Shown piece by piece: positions 1 to 6,971 of a stretch of 64,000 bases of DNA. The stretch's first letter is position 1. Every line of letters begins with the position of its first letter. Below the pieces are notes generated by a model that was not told the origin of the DNA, made no database searches, and was given only the letters and a program-made list of their open reading frames with translations. Both the position numbers and the translations under genes were made by a program. Source of the stretch: Nocardiopsis sp. CNR-923 (GTDB lineage Bacteria; Actinomycetota; Actinomycetes; Streptosporangiales; Streptosporangiaceae). The stretch is from NCBI RefSeq assembly GCF_001942255.1, contig NZ_MKKC01000011.1:62001-126000 (forward strand). Reading direction: 5' to 3'.

Positions 1-274
1 CGCAGGAGTTCCGGATCAGGATGACCGGCGACTCGGTGTTGTTCGTGAACCGGTGGAACTCCGTGTTCTTCGCCTCCTTGAGCACCTCCTCCGGCAGGTT
101 GTGGCAGGAACCGGGCTTGACGTCGGTGATGACGTGCTCGTTGGTCTTGAGCTGGCTCCAGTCGACGACCTCGAAGGTCAGCGAGCCCTCCGCGGCCTGG
201 GCCGGGGTGGCGATGGACAGAGTCAGCGCGCAGGCGGCGAGGCCCGTCGCGGCGGCGGTGGTGAAGCGAACCAC
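1..274 (-). CDS. Small secreted protein, 3' end outside window
   Basis: The frame opens with a GTG that has GAAGGTG a few bases upstream. The first 27 residues form a Sec signal peptide: a short Arg-containing N-terminus, a hydrophobic core, and an Ala-Gln-Ala cleavage site before AEG. The visible mature chain (to residue 91) is polar, rich in Asn, Thr and Glu, and has two Cys (residues 57 and 91) that could pair outside the cell. I do not recognise the family. The gene stands alone, with about 120 bases to the next gene. Secretion is well supported; function is unknown. Confidence 0.75.
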   Translation of the reverse strand, partial: MVRFTTAAATGLAACALTLSIATPAQAAEGSLTFEVVDWSQLKTNEHVITDVKPGSCHNLPEEVLKEAKNTEFHRFTNNTESPVILIRNSC

Positions 275-391
275 GATTACACCTTCGTACGGGAATGATT
301 ACAAAACGTTATACACACGGGTGGGTGCGGATCGCGAGCACGTCGGGGGCATGCAGGAAGACTGTTGGCCGTCCCGTGGCCTGGGATTTAT

Positions 392-991
392 TCATTTGAC
401 GAGGAGGCGCTCCCGCAGCGCCCCCAGGGAGGTGAACCGGTGCGCCGCCAGCCCCAGCCGGACGGCCGCGTCGACGTTGGCCTGCCGGTCGTCCACGAAC
501 AGCACCCGCGCGGCGGGCACCTCCAACCGCTCCACCGCCCACGCGAAGGCCGCGGGCTCCGGCTTGGCGCGGCGGATGCGGCTGGACAGGCCCACCACCG
601 AGAACGGCTCCAACACCCGGGCGTGCCGTTCCCCGAAGAAGTCGGCGATCTCCGCCGGAATGTTGGACAGCAGCCCGAGGCGCATCCCCTCGGCGGCCAG
701 CCCCGCGACGTAGGCGACCATCTCCTCGTCGACCCGCGACCAACTCTCCACGTCCAGGGCGAGCAGCCGCCGCACCCGCCGCTCGTCGAAGACCACGCCG
801 AGCCGGTCGGCCACCGACTTCCAGTACGCGGGTCCGTCGAGGTCGCCCCGGTCGTAGGCCTGACGCGGGAACCAGTAGGCGTCCCAGAAGTCCGCCCCGG
901 CCGCTCCGGCCTCCCGTTCCAGGGCCGCGCGCCCCTCGGGCGACTGGTCGCGGGCGATCACCCCGAACATGTCGAACAGCACGGCGTCCAC
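392..991 (-). CDS. HAD-superfamily hydrolase (subfamily IA-like phosphatase)
   Basis: A 199-residue HAD hydrolase. Motif I is FDMFGV with nucleophile Asp7. The usual second Asp is missing, as in the YihX/epoxide-hydrolase-N-terminal branch, where the motif reads DLG or DLGN. Motif II is LLSN (Ser109), motif III Lys143 in RAKPEP, and motif IV the VDD pair at Asp167/168. Residues 15-90 form the helical cap. Predicted activity is small-molecule phosphate hydrolysis in the cytosol; the substrate is unknown. I chose the GTG at 991 because homology begins exactly there; the open frame continues upstream without similarity. No operon partner is evident. Confidence 0.85.
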   Translation of the reverse strand: MDAVLFDMFGVIARDQSPEGRAALEREAGAAGADFWDAYWFPRQAYDRGDLDGPAYWKSVADRLGVVFDERRVRRLLALDVESWSRVDEEMVAYVAGLAAEGMRLGLLSNIPAEIADFFGERHARVLEPFSVVGLSSRIRRAKPEPAAFAWAVERLEVPAARVLFVDDRQANVDAAVRLGLAAHRFTSLGALRERLLVK

Positions 992-1217
992 GGATCGGGC
1001 CTGCCGTCGGATCGGATCCGACCACCCTAGCGCCGCGCCCCTACGCCCCTGGGAGCGGCCCGACCAAGGGGTTACGGCGCGAACTGCTGCTTCACCAGAG
1101 ACTTCCACGGCACGTCCCCGGCGACGGCGTCCATGAGCACCTCGTTCACCGTCTCGCCCAGTGCCACCACGAACTCGCCATCGGGCGGCCTCGCCGAGTG
1201 CCCGTCGACCCCAGTGC
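992..1217 (-). other. Intergenic stretch with a short coding-like 3' tail
   Basis: The minus frame ending in TAA at 1072-1074 reads for about 45 codons as a plausible acidic, hydrophobic protein tail (containing GEFVVALGETVNEVL and ending KQQFAP). It has no convincing start or ribosome binding site, and it runs into the stop of the methyltransferase upstream. It may be a remnant or a small gene with a damaged start. No family recognised. Confidence 0.25.
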
Positions 1218-2315
1218 CTAACAGGTGTGCTCCCAGACTCCGAGCGAGCCCACCTCCACCCGGTGGACCTTGTTCGGTGGATCGGCCTCCAAACAGAAAG
1301 CGTCCAGCTCGGGCCAGCCCGCTTCGGACAGCCACTGATAGGCGTTTCGGAGCCGGTCCACGAGGGACAGGCGTCCGCCGCTGGTGATTGATCCGTCCGG
1401 CCACAGGTACGCCCACGAGGAGTCGTCGGCTCCCAGGTAGACGATCCTGCCGATCGCCCCGTTGAACGGGCGCACCCCCACACCGACCCGTACTCCGGGG
1501 AGCATGAGCATCAGCCGTGTGATCAAGCCGCGTTCGACGAGATCACCAGAGGTGAAGGGCATGACTCCGGTCGTCTCCGGCCGACGCCCGAGACCGGGAA
1601 AGTCCCCGTCCGGAACCCGCTGGGTGCGGTCGTGCATGAACATCGCATCACTCACGAACGGGCCGGACACACATGACGGCCCCGTTTTGCGCAGGGCCGC
1701 GACGGGGGTGCGCTGCCAGTTCGAATCGGCTGCCCAAGGAGTGACGATCAGCGAGCCCAGTTCGATTCGCGCGATCCATTCCGGGGGAACACGGCTGACG
1801 GCACAGGTGGCGATGACCGCGTCGAAGACGTCGGCATCCGACGGCATCGTGCCGGTGACGACCCGCACACCGGTCCCGGCCAGCCGCACCCGTGCGTGTG
1901 CGGCCATGTCAGCGTCGATCTCCACGGTCGTGACGTGCCCGGTGGGGCCGACAAGCGACGACAGGATCGCGGCGTTCCACCCGCTGCCGGTGCCGATCTC
2001 CAGTACGCGCATCCCGGGTTCGATGTTCGCCGCCGAGATCATGTCCGCCATGAGCTGCGGGGCCGATGACGACGAGCTGGGTTCGTTGCGCGGCCCCGAG
2101 CCCCCGTCGTTGGCCTGGGTGGTCACCGCGCCGTCGGTGTAGACGACGCACGCCCACCTGTCGGGATCGGCGGTGCGCAAGAGCGGCAGGCCGGTGATGT
2201 CCGGCCACACCATGTCGGGGATGTACAGGTGCCGGGGGTGGTTGGCGAACGCGGCGCGGATCGTGTCGGTGGTGTCGAGCTTGGCGACGAGCTGAGCGTG
2301 CATGTCGTCGAGCAC
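1218..2315 (-). CDS. PCMT-like SAM-dependent methyltransferase
   Basis: A 365-residue protein of the protein-L-isoaspartate O-methyltransferase fold. The SAM-binding motif I is VLEIGTGSG at about residues 104-112, followed by VEID and a domain to about residue 210. The N-terminal segment (HPRHLYIPD, then a Thr/Gln/Asn/Gly stretch) resembles PCMT substrate-loop regions. The C-terminal third (230-365) is an extra domain with several Trp residues. Such extended PCMT homologues often sit beside actinomycete XRE regulators, and some belong to RiPP maturation systems, but no precursor or ATP-grasp gene is visible here. The GTG start lies 3 bases after the stop of the upstream small gene, so coupling is likely. 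Confidence 0.75.
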   Translation of the reverse strand: MLDDMHAQLVAKLDTTDTIRAAFANHPRHLYIPDMVWPDITGLPLLRTADPDRWACVVYTDGAVTTQANDGGSGPRNEPSSSSSAPQLMADMISAANIEPGMRVLEIGTGSGWNAAILSSLVGPTGHVTTVEIDADMAAHARVRLAGTGVRVVTGTMPSDADVFDAVIATCAVSRVPPEWIARIELGSLIVTPWAADSNWQRTPVAALRKTGPSCVSGPFVSDAMFMHDRTQRVPDGDFPGLGRRPETTGVMPFTSGDLVERGLITRLMLMLPGVRVGVGVRPFNGAIGRIVYLGADDSSWAYLWPDGSITSGGRLSLVDRLRNAYQWLSEAGWPELDAFCLEADPPNKVHRVEVGSLGVWEHTC

Positions 2316-2317
2316 CG

Positions 2318-2769
2318 CTACTCCACTTCTCCCGTCCCGTTGCACCCGGGGCAGCTCATGAGGATTTCCTCGCTGTCCCAGTCGTTGTCCTTCTGTCCGT
2401 CGTGTTTGGCGGTGACGGTGCGTCGCCCTTGCACATCGAGCACTTCTTGGACATGAGGAGGGTCCCTGAGGTCGTGGCGGTCGAGTCGGGGGTGCCCGGG
2501 GTTTCCGGGGCGGTGGGGTGTTCGCTCCCGGTGGATCCGAACGGCCGACCGACGCGCTGCCCGGGGCTCTCCAACGCGGCCACGAACAGCTCCAACGTGG
2601 GCTCGATGATCGTGGGCGCGGTCAGACCCGACGGGGAGCGGTCGGTGGCCACCCACAGATTGCTGTTGCGGTGGATGGCGTAGCGGTCGCCGTAGTGCCT
2701 GCGCAGCACGGCGAGCGCCACGGCGCTCGGGTCGGGTGACCGCTCGTCAGAGGCGGGGGAAAGGCGCAT
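2318..2769 (-). CDS. Small protein with C-terminal double-CxxC zinc ribbon, frameshifted
   Basis: The N-terminal part (from ATG at 2769) is a conserved-looking domain of about 75 residues (RRHYGDRYAIHRNSNLWVAT), then a Pro/Thr linker. The same frame enters SKKCSMCKG, then goes out of frame. The -1 frame restores a second cluster, CPGCNGTGEVE, with a stop at 2318. Joined, the two frames give CxMC ... CPGC separated by about 27 residues, a DnaJ-like or rubredoxin-like zinc ribbon. One missing G in the GGG run at 2426-2428 explains the break. The zinc ribbon could also be a separate short gene starting at the ATG near 2455. It sits just upstream of the PCMT-like gene. Confidence 0.5.
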
Positions 2770-2874
2770 GGGAGCATCCGATCTGCGTCGGCGATGCGGT
2801 GATCGCTGGTCTGATCAGGACGCTACAGAGAGTGTGTGTCGGACTCCAAGCGAGTTGCATGAAGTTGCGCAGAT

Positions 2875-3723
2875 TCAGTCGAGCGCCTCGATGGCGGAGG
2901 TGATCAGCGCTCGGGCCTCGGCCCCGTACACGGCGTGCTGCTGGAGCCGTCCGAACGCCTTGACGTACGTCGCGACCTCGGTGGGGGCCTCGATGGTGAG
3001 TTCGGCGGTGGTGAGTTCGATCCGGACCAGGAGGTCGTCGTAAATAGTGAAGCCTTCCAATGGCAGAACCCGGCGTGGGGTGGGAAAGGGGATGATTCCT
3101 ACCGAGACGTTGGGGAGGGGCATGACGGATAGTAGGTGTCCGAGCTGACCTGCCATGACTCCGGTGTCACCCAGTCGGTATCTCAGGGCCGATTCTTCCA
3201 AGACCATCACGAAGTGGTGGTTCCCTCGCCGGAGGATACGCGAACGATCTACTCTGGCCTCGACCACCGCTTCGATATCCTCTTCCTCGCCGTCGAGTTC
3301 CGTGATGGCTGTGAAGAGCGCCGAGATGTAGCTCGGAGTCTGGAGGAACCCCGGAACCACATCCGGCGTGTAGATCCGGAAGAGTTCGGTTTGTTCATAC
3401 AGGGGAACGTAGGATTCCTGAAGTTGGCGAAGCCCAGCTCTTTGCTTGCGTCTCCACTCCACATAGAGGGATTCGGCGTTTCGCGACGCGGAAATGAGAT
3501 CGGCTGCCTGCTCATCCGCGTCGCAGGCTCGGCACCAGGCCCTGATGTCCGCGTCGGAAGGGGGGGTCCTCGCGTTCTCGATGCGTGAGGACTTGGACTT
3601 GTGCCAGTCGCAGTGCGCGGCCAGTTCGGCCCCCGTCAACCCGGCGCTCAGGCGGATGTCCTTCAGGCGTGCGGCGACGGCCTCACGGGCTGCTTTGGCG
3701 CTGGACGGAGAGTACGAGGGCAC
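2875..3723 (-). CDS. XRE-family regulator with DUF5753
   Basis: A 282-residue regulator with an N-terminal XRE helix-turn-helix (about residues 15-62) and a C-terminal DUF5753 domain (about 95-275), recognisable by the WRRKQRAGLRQLQ segment, the IYTPDVVPGFLQT segment and the LEESALRY motif. Proteins of this type are abundant in filamentous actinomycetes and are usually paired with a small DUF397 protein. Here the partners are instead a DUF6879 protein and an 81-residue protein, in one transcription unit (27-base gap). The start is GTG. It probably regulates its own locus, and possibly development or secondary metabolism by analogy with WhiJ-type loci. Confidence 0.9.
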   Translation of the reverse strand: MPSYSPSSAKAAREAVAARLKDIRLSAGLTGAELAAHCDWHKSKSSRIENARTPPSDADIRAWCRACDADEQAADLISASRNAESLYVEWRRKQRAGLRQLQESYVPLYEQTELFRIYTPDVVPGFLQTPSYISALFTAITELDGEEEDIEAVVEARVDRSRILRRGNHHFVMVLEESALRYRLGDTGVMAGQLGHLLSVMPLPNVSVGIIPFPTPRRVLPLEGFTIYDDLLVRIELTTAELTIEAPTEVATYVKAFGRLQQHAVYGAEARALITSAIEALD

Positions 3724-3750
3724 GAACTGGGTTTCCGGTGAGGGAGGCGG

Positions 3751-4278
3751 TCAGATGCGGAAGTCGTCGTGGGGGATCGCGCGTTCCCAGACGGCTTCGA
3801 AGGCCGAGGAACACAGCTTGGCCACTTCCGGGGCTTCGGTGACCTCCTCATCGATCATCTGCCCATCTCCCGAGAAGTGGTTGATGCGGACGATTCGGTC
3901 GTCGAAGAGCCAGAAGTCGTTGCCAGGGAAGGCGATGTCGGTCGCCTGACGACGTGGCAACCAGCGTACGTGTTCCCCAGCGATGATGTTTCCCTGGGTT
4001 CCCTCGTGCTCGTAACGGATGTACTCGGTCACTGGCGTGGATACGACCCGTGCTCGGCGTACGAGGACGCCCCGGGCCGTGGCGTTGGCGATTGCCTGGT
4101 AGAAGGGGTGCCACCAGGAGTCGCGATCGTCCCAGTCTTCACGACGCCCCTCGCGCTTCCACCTCTCGAAGCCCTCCATCTCGTCGTCCATACCATAGAT
4201 GTCGCGCATCTCCAGGTGGACGGCGGACTCCCGGCACGCGTCGAGCATGTCAACGAAGTCGGGTGCGTTCTGCGTCAT
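3751..4278 (-). CDS. DUF6879 family protein
   Basis: A 175-residue acidic cytosolic protein rich in Trp, Asp and Glu. It matches the DUF6879 pattern: an N-terminal helix with a conserved FERW segment, a central YEHEGTQGNIIAGE-like strand-turn region, and FDDRIVRINHF followed by a long C-terminal helix. These proteins are typically encoded next to XRE/DUF5753 regulators and are suspected partners of them; no biochemical role is established. The ATG has GGGAGG at good spacing and overlaps the 3' end of the preceding 81-residue gene by 29 bases, so translation is coupled. Confidence 0.8.
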   Translation of the reverse strand: MTQNAPDFVDMLDACRESAVHLEMRDIYGMDDEMEGFERWKREGRREDWDDRDSWWHPFYQAIANATARGVLVRRARVVSTPVTEYIRYEHEGTQGNIIAGEHVRWLPRRQATDIAFPGNDFWLFDDRIVRINHFSGDGQMIDEEVTEAPEVAKLCSSAFEAVWERAIPHDDFRI

Positions 4279-4495
4279 CGCAAGCCTCCCTCAGGATCTC
4301 GACCATGCGGGCGGGAACTCGAACGACCGCCTCGTGTTCCGGGATGTCGCCGACCTCGCGGCAGGCGGTCAGAGTGCCCTCATCGGCCCTCCACCCCTGA
4401 ATGACCAGGTCAGCGGTGACGTCGTCAACGAAGATCGTAGGGGAGCCCTTCTTGTCTGACTCCGGGTCCTTGCCGACGAACTTCAGGTTCACCAT
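4250..4495 (-). CDS. Conserved hypothetical 81-residue protein, first gene of XRE/DUF6879 operon
   Basis: A small acidic protein (starts MVNLKFVGKDPESDKKGSP) with alternating strands and a C-terminal helix. I chose the ATG at 4495 because GAGAGGA lies 8 bases upstream; an in-frame ATG further up lacks a binding site. Genes like this one commonly precede DUF6879 genes in actinomycetes. There is no catalytic motif. It could act as a small adaptor or antitoxin-like partner of the downstream DUF6879 protein; that role is inferred from context only. Confidence 0.7.
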   Translation of the reverse strand: MVNLKFVGKDPESDKKGSPTIFVDDVTADLVIQGWRADEGTLTACREVGDIPEHEAVVRVPARMVEILREACDDAERTRLR

Positions 4496-4535
4496 GATGC
4501 TGTCCTCTCGGGGGTTGGTTGCATCCGGTTGCACC

Positions 4536-4565
4536 AAGATCCGTGAGAGCTGGACGCCCTGTCAA
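4536..4565 (-). promoter_or_regulatory. Promoter of the XRE/DUF6879 operon
   Basis: On the minus strand there is a perfect -35 box TTGACA (4565-4560), an 18-base spacer, and a -10 like GATCTT (4541-4536). It lies about 40 bases before the first start codon of the operon. Two direct copies of TGCAACC follow it and may be an operator. Confidence 0.55.
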
Positions 4566-4660
4566 GGGTTCCTGATGCTCTGCGCTGAAGAATGACCACT
4601 TTGAGTAGTGCTGCGTCATATGTCGCGCCAGCAGGTCTCCTCGTCGAATCCTCTTCAGAA

Positions 4661-4672
4661 CTTTCATGAAAG
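4661..4672. promoter_or_regulatory. 12-bp palindrome between two XRE loci
   Basis: CTTTCATGAAAG is a perfect palindrome lying in the 230-base divergent region between the two XRE/DUF5753 transcription units, immediately upstream of the rightward -35 box. It is a candidate operator for one or both regulators. Confidence 0.45.
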
Positions 4673-4675
4673 AAC

Positions 4676-4705
4676 TTGAAAGCCATCACGCTCAGTGCTT
4701 ACCCT
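4676..4705 (+). promoter_or_regulatory. Promoter of second XRE/DUF5753 gene
   Basis: TTGAAA (4676-4681), an 18-base spacer, and TACCCT (4700-4705). The GAGGAGG ribosome binding site and the ATG at 4726 follow directly. Confidence 0.5.
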
Positions 4706-4725
4706 ATGGCGCAGAGGAGGTGGTC

Positions 4726-5580
4726 ATGGCTGATGTGACGGTCGGGCGACGGCGGCTCGGCATTGATCTGCGGAGGCTGCGTGAGCAGCGCGAGATGACC
4801 AACGCCGAGGTCGCGCGGGAGTCCGGGCTCTCCGAAGCGACGCTCAGCCGCATCGAGAACGGCAAGCGCGTCGTCAAGCCGAGTGAGCTGCGCGTCCTCA
4901 TGAACCTGTACGGGGTGACCGACCCTGACCAGCAGGCACGATTCGCCGCGATGTCCAAGGTCAGCGCCAAGGACAACTGGTGGGACGACTACGACGACGT
5001 CCTTCCCTCCGGGCTCGGGAGCTACGTCGGCCTGGAGGCCGAAGCAGATCGTCTGCGGAGCTACCACCCCAGCGTCATCCACGCCCTGCTCGCCACCGAG
5101 GACTATGCCCGTGCGGTGACGCGGGCGACCATGCCCGATGGATCGCAGGATGACCTCGATCGTCTCGTGGAGTTGAAGATGCAGCGCCGACAGGTGCTGG
5201 AACGCGAGAACCCCCTGAGGCTGTGGGCCATCCTCGACGAGGCCGCGCTCCGGAGGCCGTTCGGCGGACCCGCGGCCATGCGTGCCCAGTTCACGCATCT
5301 TGTGGAGATGGCGCACAGGCCCAACATCACCGTGCAGATCATGCCGTTCAGCCGAGGACCACATGCGGGTCTGGTCGGTCCGTTCATGCTGATCGAGTTC
5401 GAGGATCCGGACGACCTGGATCACGTCTACGTCGAGTCCCCAGCCGGGAACCTGTTCCTCCAGAAGCGTCCGCTGGTGGCAGAATTCCGAGAGAGTTTCT
5501 CCCTGATGAGCGCTTCTGCTCTGGCGCCCGAGGACCTCGAAGAGTTCATTTCCAGTATCGCAAAGGACCTGACCGAATGA
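4726..5580 (+). CDS. XRE-family regulator with DUF5753
   Basis: A 284-residue regulator. Residues 8-60 form an XRE helix-turn-helix (MTNAEVARESGLSEATLSRI), and residues 95-275 a DUF5753 domain with the ASP-AGNLFLQK and EFRESFSLM segments typical of the family. The ATG at 4726 is preferred over one at 4666 because GAGGAGG lies 7 bases upstream of it. Its stop overlaps the start of a DUF397 gene (ATGA), the standard WhiJ-like pairing. It is divergent from a second DUF5753 regulator with only about 230 bases between them, so cross-regulation is plausible. Confidence 0.92.
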   Translation: MADVTVGRRRLGIDLRRLREQREMTNAEVARESGLSEATLSRIENGKRVVKPSELRVLMNLYGVTDPDQQARFAAMSKVSAKDNWWDDYDDVLPSGLGSYVGLEAEADRLRSYHPSVIHALLATEDYARAVTRATMPDGSQDDLDRLVELKMQRRQVLERENPLRLWAILDEAALRRPFGGPAAMRAQFTHLVEMAHRPNITVQIMPFSRGPHAGLVGPFMLIEFEDPDDLDHVYVESPAGNLFLQKRPLVAEFRESFSLMSASALAPEDLEEFISSIAKDLTE

Positions 5581-5792
5581 CTGCTGTTCCTGACCTCTCC
5601 GGCGCGCACTGGTTCAAGGCTCAGGCCAGTGACACCGCCAAGGGCTGCGTGGAGGTGGCGCACCTGGACGAGGGGACCGCCGTGCGCAACTCCCGGGACC
5701 CGCAGGGCGGCGTGCTGTTCTTCACCCCCCATGAATGGGAGTGCTTCCTCGACGGGGCGCACAAGGGCGAGTTCGTCCGGCCCGCTCGGTAA
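5577..5792 (+). CDS. DUF397 protein (partner of XRE/DUF5753 regulator)
   Basis: 71 residues with the DUF397 signature: W-F-K near the N-terminus, a CVEVA strand (residues 22-26), VRNSRDP (about 35-41), and a C-terminal helix FTPHEWECFLDGAHKGEF. DUF397 proteins act with the adjacent XRE regulator; in WhiJ-like systems the pair modulates DNA binding, and the small partner can behave like an antitoxin. Translation is coupled to the regulator by an ATGA overlap. A strong hairpin follows 10 bases after the stop. Confidence 0.9.
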   Translation: MTAVPDLSGAHWFKAQASDTAKGCVEVAHLDEGTAVRNSRDPQGGVLFFTPHEWECFLDGAHKGEFVRPAR

Positions 5793-5802
5793 CCGAGAGA
5801 AC

Positions 5803-5850
5803 CACTGCCCGGGGCGTCCATGAGGTGGCACTCCGTCGCCCCGGGCAGTG
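5803..5850. terminator. Strong hairpin after DUF397 gene
   Basis: A perfect 14-bp inverted repeat, CACTGCCCGGGGCG and CGCCCCGGGCAGTG, with a 20-base loop. There is no U-tract, as is usual for high-GC actinomycete terminators. It separates the XRE/DUF397 unit from the next small gene. Confidence 0.7.
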
Positions 5851-5871
5851 CTCACCGAAGGGAGATCCACG

Positions 5872-6104
5872 ATGACCGAGGACCACACCAACGGCACTAC
5901 CTCTGTCTACCACGACGAGCCCGGCGCGGAGTTCTTCGAGTTGCGGCTGACCGAGGGCGAGCACAGGGCCGGGCGTTCGCCTGGGGCATGGAGCTGCCAG
6001 ACGGCGGCACGGTCGTCTACAACATCCTCGACCGCTCGATCATCCGGGGGAGCCTGCCGGAACGCACCGCCCGTCGTCTGCGCGCCGAGCTCGTCTGGTT
6101 GTGA
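5872..6104 (+). CDS. Hypothetical small protein (about 77 aa), frameshifted
   Basis: The ATG at 5872 has GGGAG 8 bases upstream. The first frame gives an acidic N-terminus (MTEDHTNGTTSVYHDEPGAE); after about position 5965 the -1 frame carries a coherent continuation (AFAWGMELPDGGTVVYNILD, ending ELVWL) to TGA at 6104. One missing base near 5963-5966 joins them. The C-terminal half reads as a beta-rich domain with a final helix. It is probably the last member of the XRE-associated gene group. No family recognised. Confidence 0.5.
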
Positions 6105-6197
6105 CGCACCGCCGGGTCACGGGGCACACCGTCCCGTGGCCCGGCGCACCTCTGCGCCCTGCGGTCCGTACCGCCCGTACCCGCGATACTGGGGCCC

Positions 6198-6971
6198 ATG
6201 GACGACCTCATGCTCTCGCTCCTGCCCCTGACCACCACAGTGGAGGAGGGCGAACGCGACTCCCGCGTCGCACTGCTGCCCGTGGGCAGCCTCGAACAGC
6301 ACGGCCCCCACCTGCCCCTGATCACCGACACCGTCATCGCCTGCGTCCTGGCGCGCGAACTCGCCCGCGCCCACCCGGTGCGGCTCCTGCCGCCGCTGAC
6401 CATCTCCTGCTCCCACGAGCACACCGCATGGCCGGGCACCGTCAGCATCTCCGCGCGCACCCTGCACGCCATGGTCGCCGACATCGCCGCCTCGCTCGGC
6501 GACACCCGGCTCGTCCTGGTCAACGGCCACGGCGGCAACCACGTCCTGGCCAACGTCGTCCAGGAATCGCGCGGGGCCATGGCGCTCTTCCCCCAGGCGC
6601 ACGAGTGGGAGGCGGCACGCGGGGCCGCCGGGATGGCCACCGACAACGACACCGACATGCACGCGGGGGAGCTGGAGACCTCGGTCCTGCTGCACACCTA
6701 CCCGCACCTGGTCCGCTCCGGTCGCGCCGACCACGTCACCGGCCCCCGCGACCACCTGCCCACACTGGGCCTGGCTTCCTACACCGCCACCGGCGTGGTC
6801 GGCCGTCCCTCACTGGCCACCGCCGACAAGGGCCGACGGCTGCTCGCCGCCCTCGTCGAGGACCTCACCGGACACCTGACCGCCCTGGACCCGGCGGCCG
6901 ACCAGGCGCACGACGATCACCGCCGCTCCGGGCAGCCCCGACACCAGCGCCAGCAGCCCATAGACGACTGA
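6198..6971 (+). CDS. Creatininase-family amidohydrolase, candidate FAPy deformylase
   Basis: A 257-residue creatininase-fold protein: GSLEQHGPHLPLITDT near residues 30-46 (metal-binding Glu, His and Asp), NGHGGN near 112-117, and DMHAGELETS near 153-162. The family includes creatinine amidohydrolase, mycofactocin MftE and the archaeal FAPy deformylase ArfB. No mycofactocin genes are nearby. It lies 3'-to-3' against an operon headed by a GTP cyclohydrolase II homologue predicted to make a formylated pyrimidine, so a deformylase role is an attractive inference. The last 50 residues overlap the opposing gene and look non-native, so the true C-terminus may be near residue 210. Confidence 0.8.
   Translation: MDDLMLSLLPLTTTVEEGERDSRVALLPVGSLEQHGPHLPLITDTVIACVLARELARAHPVRLLPPLTISCSHEHTAWPGTVSISARTLHAMVADIAASLGDTRLVLVNGHGGNHVLANVVQESRGAMALFPQAHEWEAARGAAGMATDNDTDMHAGELETSVLLHTYPHLVRSGRADHVTGPRDHLPTLGLASYTATGVVGRPSLATADKGRRLLAALVEDLTGHLTALDPAADQAHDDHRRSGQPRHQRQQPIDD

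Noticed and set aside
6198-6971. Mycofactocin MftE annotation
   Set aside because: No mftA-D or glycosyltransferase MftF neighbours; context fits a GTP-derived pathway better.
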